Assembly (NCBI GenBank): GCA_943737045.1
Contig: CALSFV010000387.1
Span: 62,001 to 126,000, forward strand
Reading direction: 5' to 3'
DNA: 64,000 nucleotides
Source: Parapristionchus giblindavisi
Lineage: Eukaryota > Nematoda > Chromadorea > Rhabditida > Diplogasteridae
The position numbers and the translations under genes were made by a program. This document shows positions 38,002 to 51,400 of this stretch, in pieces; within the stretch, counting starts at the first letter, position 1; the number at the start of each line of letters is the position of its first letter. The notes under the pieces were generated by a model, which made no database searches, had not been told where the DNA came from, and was given only the letters and a program-made list of their open reading frames with translations.

Positions 38002-40448
38002 TAATAATAATAATAATATCTTTATTATGCTGGTACATAATGAACAATACATAGGACACAAACAAGAAAAATGGTTGGATACATAATTTACTATGCCACA
38101 ACGGGGCAGCATAAGTATAGTAGTGGAAATCGAAAAAGTTAAGTTAAGAAGAAGAGCTACATATAATTGATCTAATTGAATTACTAAACGACTTTGGATT
38201 AGGACATATAATCGAGCTATTGGGAAGAGAGTTCCAAACGTTTACAATACGGTTTGAAAAGAAATGAGAGAAACGAGTGGATCTACAAGGGTGTTTACGA
38301 AGAATATAGTTGTGTCTACGGGAAATTCTAGAGGGTGAAGATAAAAGAAAGGTGGGATTGTCTATACTAACTAGTCCATGCACTACTTTATAAGTGAAAC
38401 TCAAGTCTATAAGGGTGCGTCTTTGCTCAAGGAGATCAAGGTTGAGGTGTGATAATCGATTCGAATAAGAGGTAGGAGTGAGACCGCATTTGGCATATAT
38501 ACTACGTGTAAATGATCTTTGAACTTTCTCTATGAGGTCGATAAGATATTGTTCGCGTGGAGACCATATTTCGCAAGCATACTCTAGTATAGGCCTAACA
38601 TATAAGGAGAACATGCGAGCGTACAAGATAGGATTTTTCGAGGAGAAAATACGGTAGATGTATGAACATCTAGCTTTGGCTCTAGAGACTATGGATTGAA
38701 TGTGAGATGAAAAGCAGAGAGTATTACTGTAGGTAACGCCAAGATCAGTGAATTGCTTCACTACAGGAAGGGGAGTGTTATTGATCAAGAAGTCGATATC
38801 TGGATGATTATTTCCAATGCGCATAATAACTGTTTTGGAAAGTGAGATAGATAAACCCCATTGAGACGACCATTGTTGCAATGTGGAAAGAGCTGTTTGG
38901 AGGGCGGATGTATCAGATATAGAGTAAAGTTTGACGTCATCTGCATAGATAACACAGTGTACTGTAGATGGGAGTACATGTGGTAGATCACTAATGTACA
39001 TGCAGAAAAGCAGTGGACCGAGACAACTACCCTGGGGAACTCCTGATAGTACATTGAAAGGCTGGGATACGGTATCCCCTACAATAACAGATTGAGATCG
39101 ATTAGTAAGAAAAGAACGAATCCAATTAAGAAGAGACCCTTTAATACCCAAAAGCGAACATTTATGTAGAAGTAGATCAATAGGAATTGAATCAAAAGCT
39201 TTCGAGAAATCAATGAATGCTACTGATATGAACTTGTTTTTGTCTAAAGCAGGGTACCAATGGGAGAAAGAGGAAGTATGGCAGAAACACAAGATCGATT
39301 TGGCGTAAAACCATGTTGACAGGGGGAGACTAGTTTATTATCGATTAGATGCTGCCAAAGTGCAGCGACAACTATCCTTTCAAATACTTTTGATGTAGAA
39401 CACGTAAGTGAGATTGGTCGATAGAACGAGGCATCGTTTTTAGGCCCCTTTCGCTTGTATATGCCTCTGACATTGGCAGTTTGCCAAGATGAAGGTGAAG
39501 ATCCGTGCAAAAGAAACCGATTGTAAATAATGGTAAGAGGGACACATATATGGTCTGAGGTGCGCTTAAGAAATATATATGGTATGTTATCGGGAGAGGA
39601 GGAGTTACGAGCAGGCAAAGAGCGCAAAAGTTTAGATACCGTAATGGGATGGATGTCTATATAGTCAATGGTTCTATTAGAAGAGAGCGAGAAAGTATCA
39701 GGCGTACGATAAGAATTGCTATTAAATGATTGCAAGAAATGACGAGCCAGTTCATTAGCCTTTAAATGGTCAGTGGTGCAATGCGAACCATCAGGAGAGA
39801 CAAGAGTAGGAAGCGATAGAGATTGATCTTTGATCTTTGAACTAGAATACGCATAGAATGAGCAAAGATTACGAGATCGTAATAGAGATTTTTCTTTTTT
39901 CTTACGCGTTTGTCTAATGCACTTTCTAAGAGAGGAACTAGCGCGGAGATAAGGTGATAAACCTATAGATGTGCGCATTCTGTATAGAGACCTACATTTT
40001 GACAGCAATCTACGAGCTTTGGGCGAGAATTTAAGGAGTTTGTTGGATACCGATCTATAGGGTACGTTGCGATCAATAATAGATAATATAGTGTCTACAA
40101 AAATAGCATAGATTAAGGTGGCATCAGTGTGATTAGAGAATAGGGAATTCCAATCAATCGAGTCTATTTCGAAATTTACAAGGTTCCAGTCTACATTTGC
40201 ATAGTTGCGGCGCTTACATGGTTTAGGTTTCGTGAGAGAGGTGGCTAGACTAAAGCGTACAATAGAATGATCTAAAGATGGGAGAGGAGCTTCTACAAAT
40301 GAGGATGATATTATGGAAGGATGAGAAGTTAAGAGTAGATCAAGGATATGGTTGCCTCTAGTTGGATCGATAATCAATTGTGTAAGAGATGAAGAGATAG
40401 AGAAGTGAAGGAGGGCTGACGATGGATGTGATATGGAAAGAGTAGGTT
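38002..40448 (-). mobile_element. 5'-truncated non-LTR retrotransposon (LINE; CR1/Jockey-like)
   Basis: Read on the minus strand, the element starts inside the endonuclease domain: the frame opens about 23 residues before IIDPTRGNHILDLLLTS, the usual C-terminal end of an AP-type endonuclease. It continues through the reverse transcriptase and finishes in an untranslated tail with AATAAA and (ATT)n at 38002-38018. No clear target-site duplication was found. Confidence 0.85.
38144..40446 (-). pseudogene. LINE endonuclease/reverse transcriptase ORF, truncated and frameshifted
   Basis: The first frame (about 40446-39244) carries the endonuclease end, the RT finger/palm motifs SPDNIPYIFLK and YRPISLTCS, and QHGFTPNRSC. 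The second (39292-38144) carries FIDFSKAFDSIP, SGVPQGSCLGPLLF, the catalytic YADD and LGVTYS, then the thumb. The two halves overlap around 39244-39292 in different frames, so one small indel separates them. No other break is visible in about 750 codons, which suggests a fairly young copy. The N-terminal endonuclease is missing, so this copy cannot move on its own. One (GATCTTT)n heptamer run lies inside the coding part at 39824-39840. Confidence 0.85.
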
Positions 40449-40903
40449 AATTATCAATAGTATCATATTAATATATTTTCTATTATTGAGAAGCTATTTA
40501 TTATTGTTTTTTCCTTTCTACTATTATTTGAAATATAAAGAGGAGATGATATCTGCTAGAGAACGAATCATTTTCTTCTCAATATTATGATAATCATTTT
40601 TGAAGATATTCATAATAGTTTCTTATAATGAAAAGTGAGTTGATAAAAATGAAAATATGAATTATGATTATAGAATATAATTGTAACAATGGTAATGATG
40701 ATGTCACCCTCCATTCATAAATGGTTTGATACTCCATCTTATCTATTCTTTCTCTATATCTCTTGAACATAGGAATTCTTATCCATCATTCAATCATTCA
40801 TTTATCATGAAGCTAAGAGAGGGGCGGAGTGAGTGAAGGGAGGAGTTAAGTGATTGACTAGAAACATATTGAAGTTAGTTCATCTTTGTCTCTAATCTCA
40901 ATC

Positions 40904-42639
40904 ATGGTTAACACTGATCTACTTGCCAAACATTGTTCTCAATATAAAATGAGTCGTGATTCAGCTGGAGAATATCATAAACAGTGAGTCCTTATGATAT
41001 TTATGAAATAGAAAGAATATTGTTTGTAAAAGATAAATTGGAAATATGACGATATGTAAATGCTGATTTAGAACTGGAAATTTTAGTACTAGAACACTTT
41101 AGGAAAAATTGTTGATGAATGAATCAAGTGAATGTGTATACTTTTGTTCAAAACCATTCTTTTTCAAAAAGAAACAATTTCAAAGTTCGAGTACTGTAGT
41201 TGTACACTGTAATACTACTGTCGGATTCATTCAGCATTATCATAAAGTTTAAGGACTGAAAGTTTTTTTTTTGAGCAAATAGAAATTTTTCAAAGTTTAA
41301 ACAAATCATTTTTCAAAGTTATATTTTTCAATAGAATATTCAACAACGTTGTATTTAACAAATTGAATGAGGAGAAATATGTGGAAAAGTAGTAAGAGAA
41401 TGAGAAAGATTGTAATGAGTGGGCTGAAGCTAAGAATATCTCTCTGTGTAGTTTGATCTCACTTCACATCTCTATCATTCTCACAAATATAATGCAATAA
41501 AACATTAATTAATGATTGGCAAGCGAATGATATCTGAAATGCAATTGCCTAATTGTGAAGGGTATTTTTTAAAAAATCTTTAATAAATATTAAAAAGTAA
41601 AGTATAATAGAGTATACTTTAAAGTGTAATTGTCATAACACCATCTGTCAACTAATCACGTTTATGCTTTGTATTATGAACAACAAAGATATCGTATATA
41701 CGTCGAAGTAATAGAATGAAGGAAGTGAAGAGATAGATAGATGTTGTCTTCTTCTTTCTCTTCTCACGTGGGTGATTGGTCAGTTGTTGCAGTCATTCTA
41801 TGAGAAGATGAAGAAGTTGATGGTGAAGAAGATAGACACATCATTCAACGCTTCTCATAGAAAACATATGGATGGGTAGATCATACTATTCATTAGTTAC
41901 AATAATTATCTCATCTGTGAGATATCAATGAGAAGGATTTGATGTGAAAAATAAGAGTGGGGAAAACAATCAATGGTAATGCAGTAAAGAGATCAGCAGT
42001 TTAGTGACGTCAACGTATTTTGATGTATGATCTATTTATTTATACGAATTGAATGATTGATCTTTGAACTTTTCTAGATTATTCACTCTTCATCCAGAAG
42101 TGGCCTCATACTATAATGCTGAAGATATCGATCCTGATTCAATTCCTAAGTCACAAAAATTCCAAATGCAAGGACAGCAAGAATTAGCATTCTTTTTCCG
42201 GTTAGAATGATCTTTGATCTTTGATCTCTGAACTCTTTTCAGTCTCCCCAAAGCATCAGAAGACGAGAAAAAGTTCAGAAGCGCCCTAGCTGAATTCAAG
42301 GAAATCTATTCCGATATGCAAATGCCTATGGATGAATTCAAAGTATATATTTAATAAAGAAAAATAAATAAACTAATTAAATGTTTCAGAAAGTAGGAGA
42401 TGCATTCCTTGCCGCTATGGCAAAACATGCAGGAGGAGTTTCTGTAGAACAGAAGAAGGTTAGTTTCATTAATTTTATTGATTTATTTATTCCATTTATT
42501 GAATGATCCATTTGATTTATTGATTAATTCATTCCATTTATTGATTGATTCCTCGTACATATTTATTGATTGATTACAGGAATGGGAAGCTCTATTCGCT
42601 AAAGCGTGTGCTGATATGAAGAAATGGGGATGGTATTGA
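40904..42639 (+). CDS. Globin-fold protein, GLB-1-like, apparently without proximal histidine
   Basis: Five exons encode 143 residues, the length of a single-domain globin. After MVNTDLLAKHC come HKQLFTLHPEVASYY (B-C helices, with the expected aromatic), SIPKSQKFQMQGQQELAFFF (E helix, Gln at the E7 position as in nematode body globins), the F-helix region RSALAEFKEIYSDMQMP, and G/H helices AFLAAMAKHAGGVS and EWEALFAKACADMKKWGWY. This aligns end to end with C. elegans GLB-1 as I recall it, but where GLB-1 has the haem-binding F8 His there is Lys or Phe, and no other F-helix His exists. Intron 1 is unusually long (about 1.1 kb). The C-terminal WGWY is odd. It is probably a globin; haem binding is doubtful. 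Confidence 0.75.
42209..42230 (+). repeat. Intronic heptamer repeat in the globin gene
   Basis: Three (GATCTTT)-type units fill most of a roughly 40-bp intron. A shorter run lies at the end of intron 1, near 42058-42075. Confidence 0.85.
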
Positions 42640-43118
42640 TTGGAATCAATCGATAATGTACAACATTTTCTATACATACTCTCCACTTCTTATATATTCC
42701 ATGTCTTATATTATCATTCATATCTATTATTGATTCAAGTATAAAGTAGATGTGTAACAATCTCATACTCAACAGAAACACAAAAAAGTGGACGTGAGAG
42801 TCGGAAAGATGGAAGGGGGATGAGAGGAGGGAAGAGATAGAAGAAGGTGGGAGGAGTGAATGATGTGTTATGAGATAGTCATAAGATGATGTCTACACTT
42901 ATCTCTTCGAACCACTCAACAACCAAATATTTATCTTATCATCACAGAAACTTTGTCGCTCAGCGACCACAAAACGGTATTGAATCAGACTATTATTAAC
43001 TTATTATTATTACCCTCATTCATTATTAGATCAAATATGTACAATCAATTATTACTTGATACATAATATGTATCACTAATTAAATTAAAGTTGACTAGAT
43101 CATAAATATAATTGGATA
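42640..43118. other. Spacer between convergent genes
   Basis: A purine-rich stretch (42785-42860) followed by AT-rich DNA. No gene seen. Confidence 0.5.
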
Positions 43119-44987
43119 TTATCCAATCATAGTTGGGTTCAATCGATTCTCCTTCAATCTTCTCATTATCTTGTCTTTATCAACCAAGAAGAGATTAACA
43201 TTTGGTACAACATGACCATATTGCATATGTCTATCCGCCATGTAATTCAGATATCTAGAATATTGATTGATTATTCAATCGATGTAGATAAATGACTTAC
43301 TTGAATGTATATGGAGCTCTTTCATTAGGATCAGAAAGAGTTAGAGGAAACTCCATAGCTGAGTTGAGAATACCGTTACCATTACCTATTATCAATTGAA
43401 TCATTTCAATTATTAATAGAAATATTCATACCTTTAGTCATAATTCTTCCATCGAAATCGAATAATTCATTGATTCCAGGAATAGGAAGATCCAAATGAC
43501 CTCAAATGATATATGATTAAGGAGATATTTAATCACTCTATTCACCTGATAATTCTCTGATCTTCTTTAAATCATACTCAGATCCAACAGTGAAGGCTGT
43601 TATGAAAGGCTGAATGAATACAATCAATTATTGATTGATTCATGATGATACCTGATAGATACCATCATTACGTGTGAATGGTAGATCAGCATATTGATCG
43701 TAATGACGATTAACTCCGAGATTGAAATTATTCACAGCCTGGAAGAATACTTTTGATTTTATATCTAGGAAGCAAAAGATGAATCAGCTTTCCAGTATTC
43801 AAATGAAATATAAAATTGTAATTAAAAGATACATTGACAGCGAATCCAGCTCCCCATGAATCAACAAGATCTTCATTATAAACAGCAGATACAGCATGAG
43901 TGAATGGATTGAATGCTGATCTAAATGAAGATTCAATGAAAGATAATAGAGATTAGTCTATGAACTATCAGAGATAAATACGAGTTCTTTTTATTGAATA
44001 GAGACAATCAAGAGTGGAAAATGAACATCGATGAACTTGATTAGATTCATCTTTCATCCTTTTTATGAACTGATCCTTGTCTAATCAATATTATCATTTT
44101 CGTTACAACGCGGTGAAGCTATTTTGGGAACTTTCTTGTTTTTGGCATAGAGTAATTTGCATAAGTTCTGCATTTGCAATTCTGCATTTTCAGCAATAGC
44201 AGGGTCGTTTTTTAAAACATTTTACATCACATTTAGACCGCGCAATGGTGTGATGGAAATTAATTAAGGAAAGACGAGTGGGATAGCGAGTTCAATGCAA
44301 ATTTTCCCAAAGTTTTAAAAATTTTGAAAAAAATTCTTATATGGAGAAGTATGGGGTAATGGAAGATGAAGTTTGGAATAACGAATTATGTATAAATATT
44401 AGATTGAAACCTTCCAGTGAATGAAGTAGATTGACCAGGGAGATGAACATCGGGAACTGAAGCTGGTTTCTCTCCAGCCTACAATCAATATTTATTCTAA
44501 TATAATTGTAATCAATAATTTATCCTTCCAAGGTTTCATCTGATCTTTCATCTAATTCATTCCACATCCAATTTAATTTTGTACCTTTTTACAACCCTTG
44601 TTTTCAATTTGATATATCCAATGTATTATGGAATGGACTAATCAAGTGTACAAAGCAATTCAGATTTTAATGATAACAATAGATGAAATCTGTGTAACCT
44701 TATCTCCGGCCATGTATAGATTGGGAAAGAATGGTCCAGATCTTTCATCTGTCATACCTATAATCAGCAAATATTGATTAATATCTTTATAATATTTGTT
44801 TGAGATCAATAATGATTTCATACCAGTAGGCATTTGCAATAGTCCAAGTCCTCTTGGTCTTTCACGAAGAAATGGGGCTGAATGAATGAATGAATAATAG
44901 ATAATTATGAATGAATAGATAGATTATACCTCTGGTATGACATTGTTTAAGTAGTATTGATATGAAAGTGAATAGAAGTATTATCAT
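43119..44987 (-). CDS. Secreted protein of unknown family
   Basis: I do not recognise this family. The first exon encodes a signal peptide (MIILLFTFISILLKQCHTR). Later exons read APFLRERPRGLGLLQMPTG, SGPFFPNLYMAGDK, FNPFTHAVSAVYNEDLVDSW, NFNLGVNRHYDQYADLPF, FITAFTVGSDYDLKKIREL, FDFDGRIMTKGNGNG and NYMADRQMQYGHVVPN. The last ends RLNPTMIG, with TAA at 43119-43121. There are about nine exons with clean GT/AG sites and roughly 270 residues. There is no transmembrane segment after the signal peptide and few cysteines, so it is likely secreted or lumenal. One intron of about 450 bp (43925-44410) is much longer than the rest and contains no recognisable element. Confidence 0.6.
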
Positions 44988-45442
44988 GAAAGTGAAAAGA
45001 GAGGACAAATGAAATGAAGAATGATAAGAAAGAGATAAGGAAGGCTTTATCTATCATAGATCTTATATAAACAGGATAAATTCTATTGAAGAGGTGTCTC
45101 ATTTTTTATCACCCCTTCCCTCCGAATGATCGTTGATGTTAATTGATCAAAGTGGATATATCGTATAATTTATTGATTGATATTGATAGAATAGATATCA
45201 TTCATTAGCCTTTATAAGATGGAACACTTCATCTATTACTTCCATCTATTCGTCTATTTCATTCATTCTCTCCCTCTTCATCTTTCCTTATCTGACCCAC
45301 ATCGTACTACTTACCTCTCTCTCCCTCTAGCTATCTCTCCCTCTCCCTTTACGTCCCTCTCCCTCTCCCTCTAGCCATCTCTCTCTCTCTGCTTCTTCCT
45401 TAAATCCTTTTCCCCTTCTTCTCTCATCTACAATATTCATCC
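44988..45442. promoter_or_regulatory. Divergent upstream region with pyrimidine-rich tract
   Basis: The shared upstream region of the secreted-protein gene (minus) and the cadherin gene (plus). From about 45260 to 45400 the plus strand is an imperfect CTCCCT/CTCTCT repeat. No defined regulatory site can be named. Confidence 0.4.
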
Positions 45443-48400
45443 ATGTTAATACTATTTCTGTTCTCTCTAATATCGATTATTTATGCCGATGGTGAGTCTT
45501 CTCCATTATCTACAGTAATCTCCATATCCATACCATATACTTCTTTGTCTTCTCTGAATTGATAGAATTCATTTCAGAAAAGCTTCTAGAAGTAGATGTA
45601 ATACACGTAAAAGCCCATCGTGGTCTATTAAAAGGATCAGAACTTGTTTCTGATATTCCATTTCGTGTTTCAACTTCAGTAAGTTCATTCATTATCTTCT
45701 AATAATATTGTCACCCTCTATTCCACTTAATTAAACATGAAAGAACAATACATAGAATGTGAATCCTTTTCTCACTTATGGTTTAAGTTGAGAGGGGAGC
45801 TAATAGAGAATAGATCCGTATTGAAGATAAGAGAACATTGAATTGATTGAGAGATCAAGATTACATTCAAATGAAAGTGAATGAGATAATCAATTGATCG
45901 TCTACTTCATAAACTCTAACTAATCAATATTTGAGACAAGTGAAGATGTTGCATTGACCCTTGTTCCTGATGCCCCTCCAATATCTATCTCTCCATCCAT
46001 ATCTCCAGCTGGAAAAACATTCCATCTTATTGTAACTGATCCTGAGAAACTTTATTCCAATTCATCATTCACTTATGAGGTATCCAATCATATACATTAA
46101 TACATATATAATCTTTTGTTTAGTTACAAGTAATAGGATTGATAACAGGATATTCACAAACGATATCAGTAACAGTTGATGTTGATATCAAAGAAGGAGA
46201 AGCTCCACTATTTGAAAAAGATTCATATGAATTCAAATTAGACAAGAATATTCTCAAAAGAACTGAAGTTGGATTAGTCAAGGTATTATCGATTGATTAT
46301 TTTTTTGTTTTTATTTTTCCATTATTTAATTCCAGTATCAATGAATGTTGGAAAAAGGTAAGCCAACCTTCATGGGAACGGTATCAGATAAACAAAGATT
46401 TGACAAACTTATGTAGAAAAGAATTCATTAAATTAATTTTTAGTTATCGAATACATATGATCTTGCCGATTCATTTGCTTTTTCTCTTCATGGATCTCTT
46501 GCCAATCGATTTGATACAAAATCACGAGGTATTGATTATCTCATCCATTACCGTAATCTCTTCTTCCTCTCAGGAACCGTGGTTACTGTAATAGCTGTTC
46601 CATGTGAAGGGAATGAATCGATAGAAGAATGTGTATTTCCTACCACAACTCATTTGATTCTTCAGGTTAGATAAAGAAATAAGCAATAAATAAATAAATA
46701 CTTTGTAGGTAACATCGATCGATGGACAAACTTCACAAACCCTGATTACTGTAACCCAACCATCTGTAAGTCAATGAAAATATAAATGACTAATGATATG
46801 ATCTCAGTCATCATCACCTCTTCGATTTACTCAATCTATATACAATACAACACTATCTACTGGATCTGTATCATTCTCTCCATTGATTCTTCTCTCCACC
46901 ACAGGTACCGTAATCATCATCTACCGTATCATACCTTATTCCATTCAGGAGGCGATCGATCATCGATTATCTATTCGTTGATCGATAAGTCAGCTTTATT
47001 CACAGTTCATCCTACAACTGGACTTCTTTCTGTTCAGGTTATTTCATTAACAATTTCATTTATTTCTTTATGAGATTAGATAGAAATGCGTTTATTGCGT
47101 TTGTTCGATACCTTGCAAAAAAATAATTATAGGACATTTGATATTCTATTAAATTGAAATGTATTTCAGCATCCAGAATTCTTAGATGTCTCAACATTAG
47201 GAGACTCTTTCAATATGACAGCTCGTGTTGTGGATGGATCAGGGGATACGAAGGAGACAATCATTGAAGTCATTGTAAAGAGTGGTCTATCTATTGAGAG
47301 GAGAATTCAATTTGAAGAGGTATACTATCAATTGATATGAGATATATTGAATAGAATATGTGGTATTTCAAAGAATTCAAAAGTGACGAAAAGAAAAGAG
47401 GTTCTTAAATTGAAGGGAGTGATATATGTTTACGTTTCTTGTCAGTGTTTTTCATTAGATAAAAATAGAGTATATTAAGAGTGAATATAATCTTCGTGCT
47501 TCTCCTGGTGAATCTGGATTGGGTCAATTGAGACTACAATCAATTGCATCTACAAGAAGTGTTACTTTCTCTATATCTGAAGGAGTTTGTGATGATGTCA
47601 TTCAAGTAATCAATTAACTATCAAATTGTTATTAATTGTACATTTTTAAAGATTCATAATAGAACAGGAGAGGTTAGATATACTGGAGAAATAGAAAAGG
47701 ATGATCAGAAATTTGATCTAAAGGTAAACATAAATAGTGTGGGTTAAAATAATCAATAAATTGATTATAGGTTCTAGCATCATCTGGTCAATCAATAGCT
47801 GTAGTTCCTGTATCGATTCTAATTGAAGGAATTGGATCATATGTTCCTAAATTCACTAAGAAAGATAATATAATTACGATAATAAGAAGTGATTAAATGA
47901 TTATCGATTGATTAAAATACAATTATGATATCATTTAGATATTCAAGTTGATTCCCTTATTCATCAATTCATAGCTACTGATAGAGATGAAGATTCTCAT
48001 CTTCACTTTTCTATTCTAACAACTACTGCTAATGATATGATTGGAACACCTTTACAAGTAATCAATAATCAATAATCTATTGAATCAATCAATATTGATC
48101 TTATAGGATCCTGATTTCACTCGATTATTCCGATTAGAAGATAATGGAACAATAGGAAAACTATACCTTGATGAAGATATTTCTGCCTTGGAAGTACTTT
48201 CAATGAGAGTAGAAGTTGAAGTTAGAGATGATAATCATCCTAATGAAATACCTGATAGAGGTTACCAAGAGATCAAAGATCAAAGATAAAATATTACATT
48301 TCAGCAAGTCTTCTTATAATTGTTGAAGCTCTAGAGTCATCCAAATCAATAGTTCCTCTTCTTCAACCAAATCGAGTTCCAGAGGTAAGTCTCATTGGAA

Positions 48401-51400
48401 TAGTATAATAGATTATTCATATCATTTCTTTAGTTAGTATCAGTACCACAAAATCTTCCCATCGGTGGATACATCTATACTGTATCTGCTAAACCATCTA
48501 TCTCTAATGGAATAAGAAGTGAATTCTGGTAAGAATCTTTATTGATTATGAAATCAATCAATAATTACTTGAGGTATGAACTTAATGAAGGAGCTGAATG
48601 GTTTGAGATCGATTCAATGTCTGGTTAGTTGAATGATTGATATATGATCACCTATCTCTTCCTCTGTTATAGGTGTCGTTCGAACAATTAAATCAATACG
48701 CGGAGTAAAAGAGATCAATGCAGTTGTTGTTGCTTCTCATCTAAATACTTCTACTTCTATTCAAGTAGATCAATCAATCAATCAATCAATATTCATTAAT
48801 ATCAATTGTTCTACAGATTCCACTTCGTGTAGTCACTACAATAGTAATGGATAAACCTCCAAAGTTCACTTCTTCATCATATAATACAACGATTGAAGAA
48901 GATACAAGACCTGGAACTAAGGTATAATTAATGATTCAATTGTATAATTGAATAGATCTCTTATAGATTCTAACAGTATTGGCTGCAGATGAAGATATTG
49001 GAGATACAATTCATTATGAACTTGAAGGAATTCATTCTGATCTATTTGAAGTTAATGATAAGGTAAGTCCATCTTGTCTATCTTCTTCTATCATATCATA
49101 TCAGGGACATATTTCTCTTCGTCGTGAATTAGATCGAGAAAAGGATGAATCACTTCATTTATTCGTCAAAGCTATTGATTCTACTGGAATATTTGATATT
49201 GCACCTGTAAGTAATGTTTTGTAAAAAAACAATGAAACAAACAAACACAATGTAAACAATGAAAGAGAAAATAACTTAACTACTTCCAGAAAATAAAATT
49301 TAGAAAAGCTTGAAAGTTGGTTCTGCAAAAGTATTAAATGTTTCTGTCTCTTAGCTTTTACAAATAATGATAACTCATTCTCTATTCATTACTCGATTCA
49401 TTACTCCATCATTCTATTAATAATAATTTGAGATTTCTCTAATCATAAGTGATTCGAATGATTCTGAACCATTCTTCCCTAATCCAAATCTAGTATCAAC
49501 TATAATGGAGGATGCTCCAATTGGATCATTTGTTGTACAAGCAAAGGTATATGATTTCTTATCATATCTCTTTTCATTCATAATTTAATAGGCAGAGGAT
49601 AGAGATAATTCGATCCTTCATTATGAAATAAGAGTACCTAATGATAGTTCTATGTTATCTAAACTATTATCGATTGATGGTGAAGGAATTGTTACGACTA
49701 CTTCGCCCATTCAAGGTTTACTCGTAGTTTATGATAAATCATCTAAATCATTACTTTAGGACTAGAGGGAACATTTATCTTTGAAGTTATTGTTAGTGAT
49801 GGAGTTCATATGGCAACTGCTGAGGTTTTAAATGTTACCAATCAATAAATGAAATGGATAAATGAATATCCAATTGATTAAAGGTTAATATGGAAGTTCT
49901 TCATTCATTTGATTGTCATCCATCATTCGATCTTTCTACTGAAAATGGAGGAAACTTTGTTTATGAAATTCATGAGGTATCAAATTATCTATATATCTTC
50001 ATCTTAGATATCTTTATCGTGTGTATTTTAGAATACTCCAATCAATTTTGCTCTTGGTCAAGTGAAAGCAAATCCACTCAATGAGAAATGTAATCTAGAA
50101 TTTACACTATGGGACACGGAAAAGAATGAGTTCGTCATCTTCAATAGAATCCATTAAATCCTTTTTCTTTATAGATTTTCTCAATCAACAAAAGATCTTT
50201 CAATAAATAAAAAGACTGGAGAACTTCTTACCAATCGAGTCTTTGATTCTGAAAGAGATCAACCCAGAATTACGGTTTGTTTTATTATTTAAAATATTGA
50301 CATTTTGACATTGAACAACTTTATCAGCTAATGGGTGTTTCGTAGCTGGGTTGCCATGAAATTTATCCATTCCGAACGATTGTGCCTCGCAATTTGCATG
50401 AATTGAGGACCAGCAGCCTTCACGAAATCGTCCCTCCAAATATAAAATATTATAAAATTTTATTTTCCTAAATGCTTTTCAGGTAATTCTTGGCCTTCGT
50501 AGTCGTAGTTTAACAACTAAACTGGGAGCTGAACTTCGTGTCATTGATCATAATGATAATCCTGTTCGATTTATTCAGAAGGAAATTCAGTTCAAGGTTA
50601 ATTTACTATTTTGTGATCATTGTTTATCAATTATTTTAGATTCGAGAGAATTCTCCATTTAACACAACCATAGGATCAGTTGAAGCTTATGATAAAGATC
50701 TTATTGATAAGGTATCATTCATCTAAATACAATCGATAATGATATGATCTATCAGATATTCTATCGATTAGAAGATCCTTCTGATCTTTTCTCAATCAAC
50801 TCAGAAAGTGGAGAAATCAAATTGATTGGACCATTGGATAGAGAACTTCAAGATATTCATAGGTTCAATAAAAAGTGTGTTCATCAATCAATATATTCAT
50901 TTTAGATTCACAGTATTAGCTTCCAATTCTGATTCAAGTTCATCCCAACACACAGATTCTATCAACGTAATCATTCATGTTGATGATGTGTAAGAATACT
51001 TCATATCAACTCATTCATATATTATTCTTCACTCAGAAATGACAATGCCCCGAAGTTCCTAATCGATACTCAAACAATAATTCTGAATGATGATACAGTA
51101 CCTGGATCAGTATTGATTAGAGTTAGAGCTGAAGACCCTGATATTGTTCAAGGTAATCAATATATAATTAATCAATAATCATATATTATATAGATGAGGA
51201 TACATCTGGAGTGTTCTATCGTATTGATACAACTACATTTGAATATAGAAAGATGGTCCATCATGTAGATCATATATTCAGTGTTGGAGAACATAGTGGA
51301 GATATTAGATTAGAAAAGAATGTTAAGTAAGGATTACTGTATTTATTCTTTGTAAGACCATTCTGATAATCAGGGACTTCACTGGTGGAACATTCAATAT

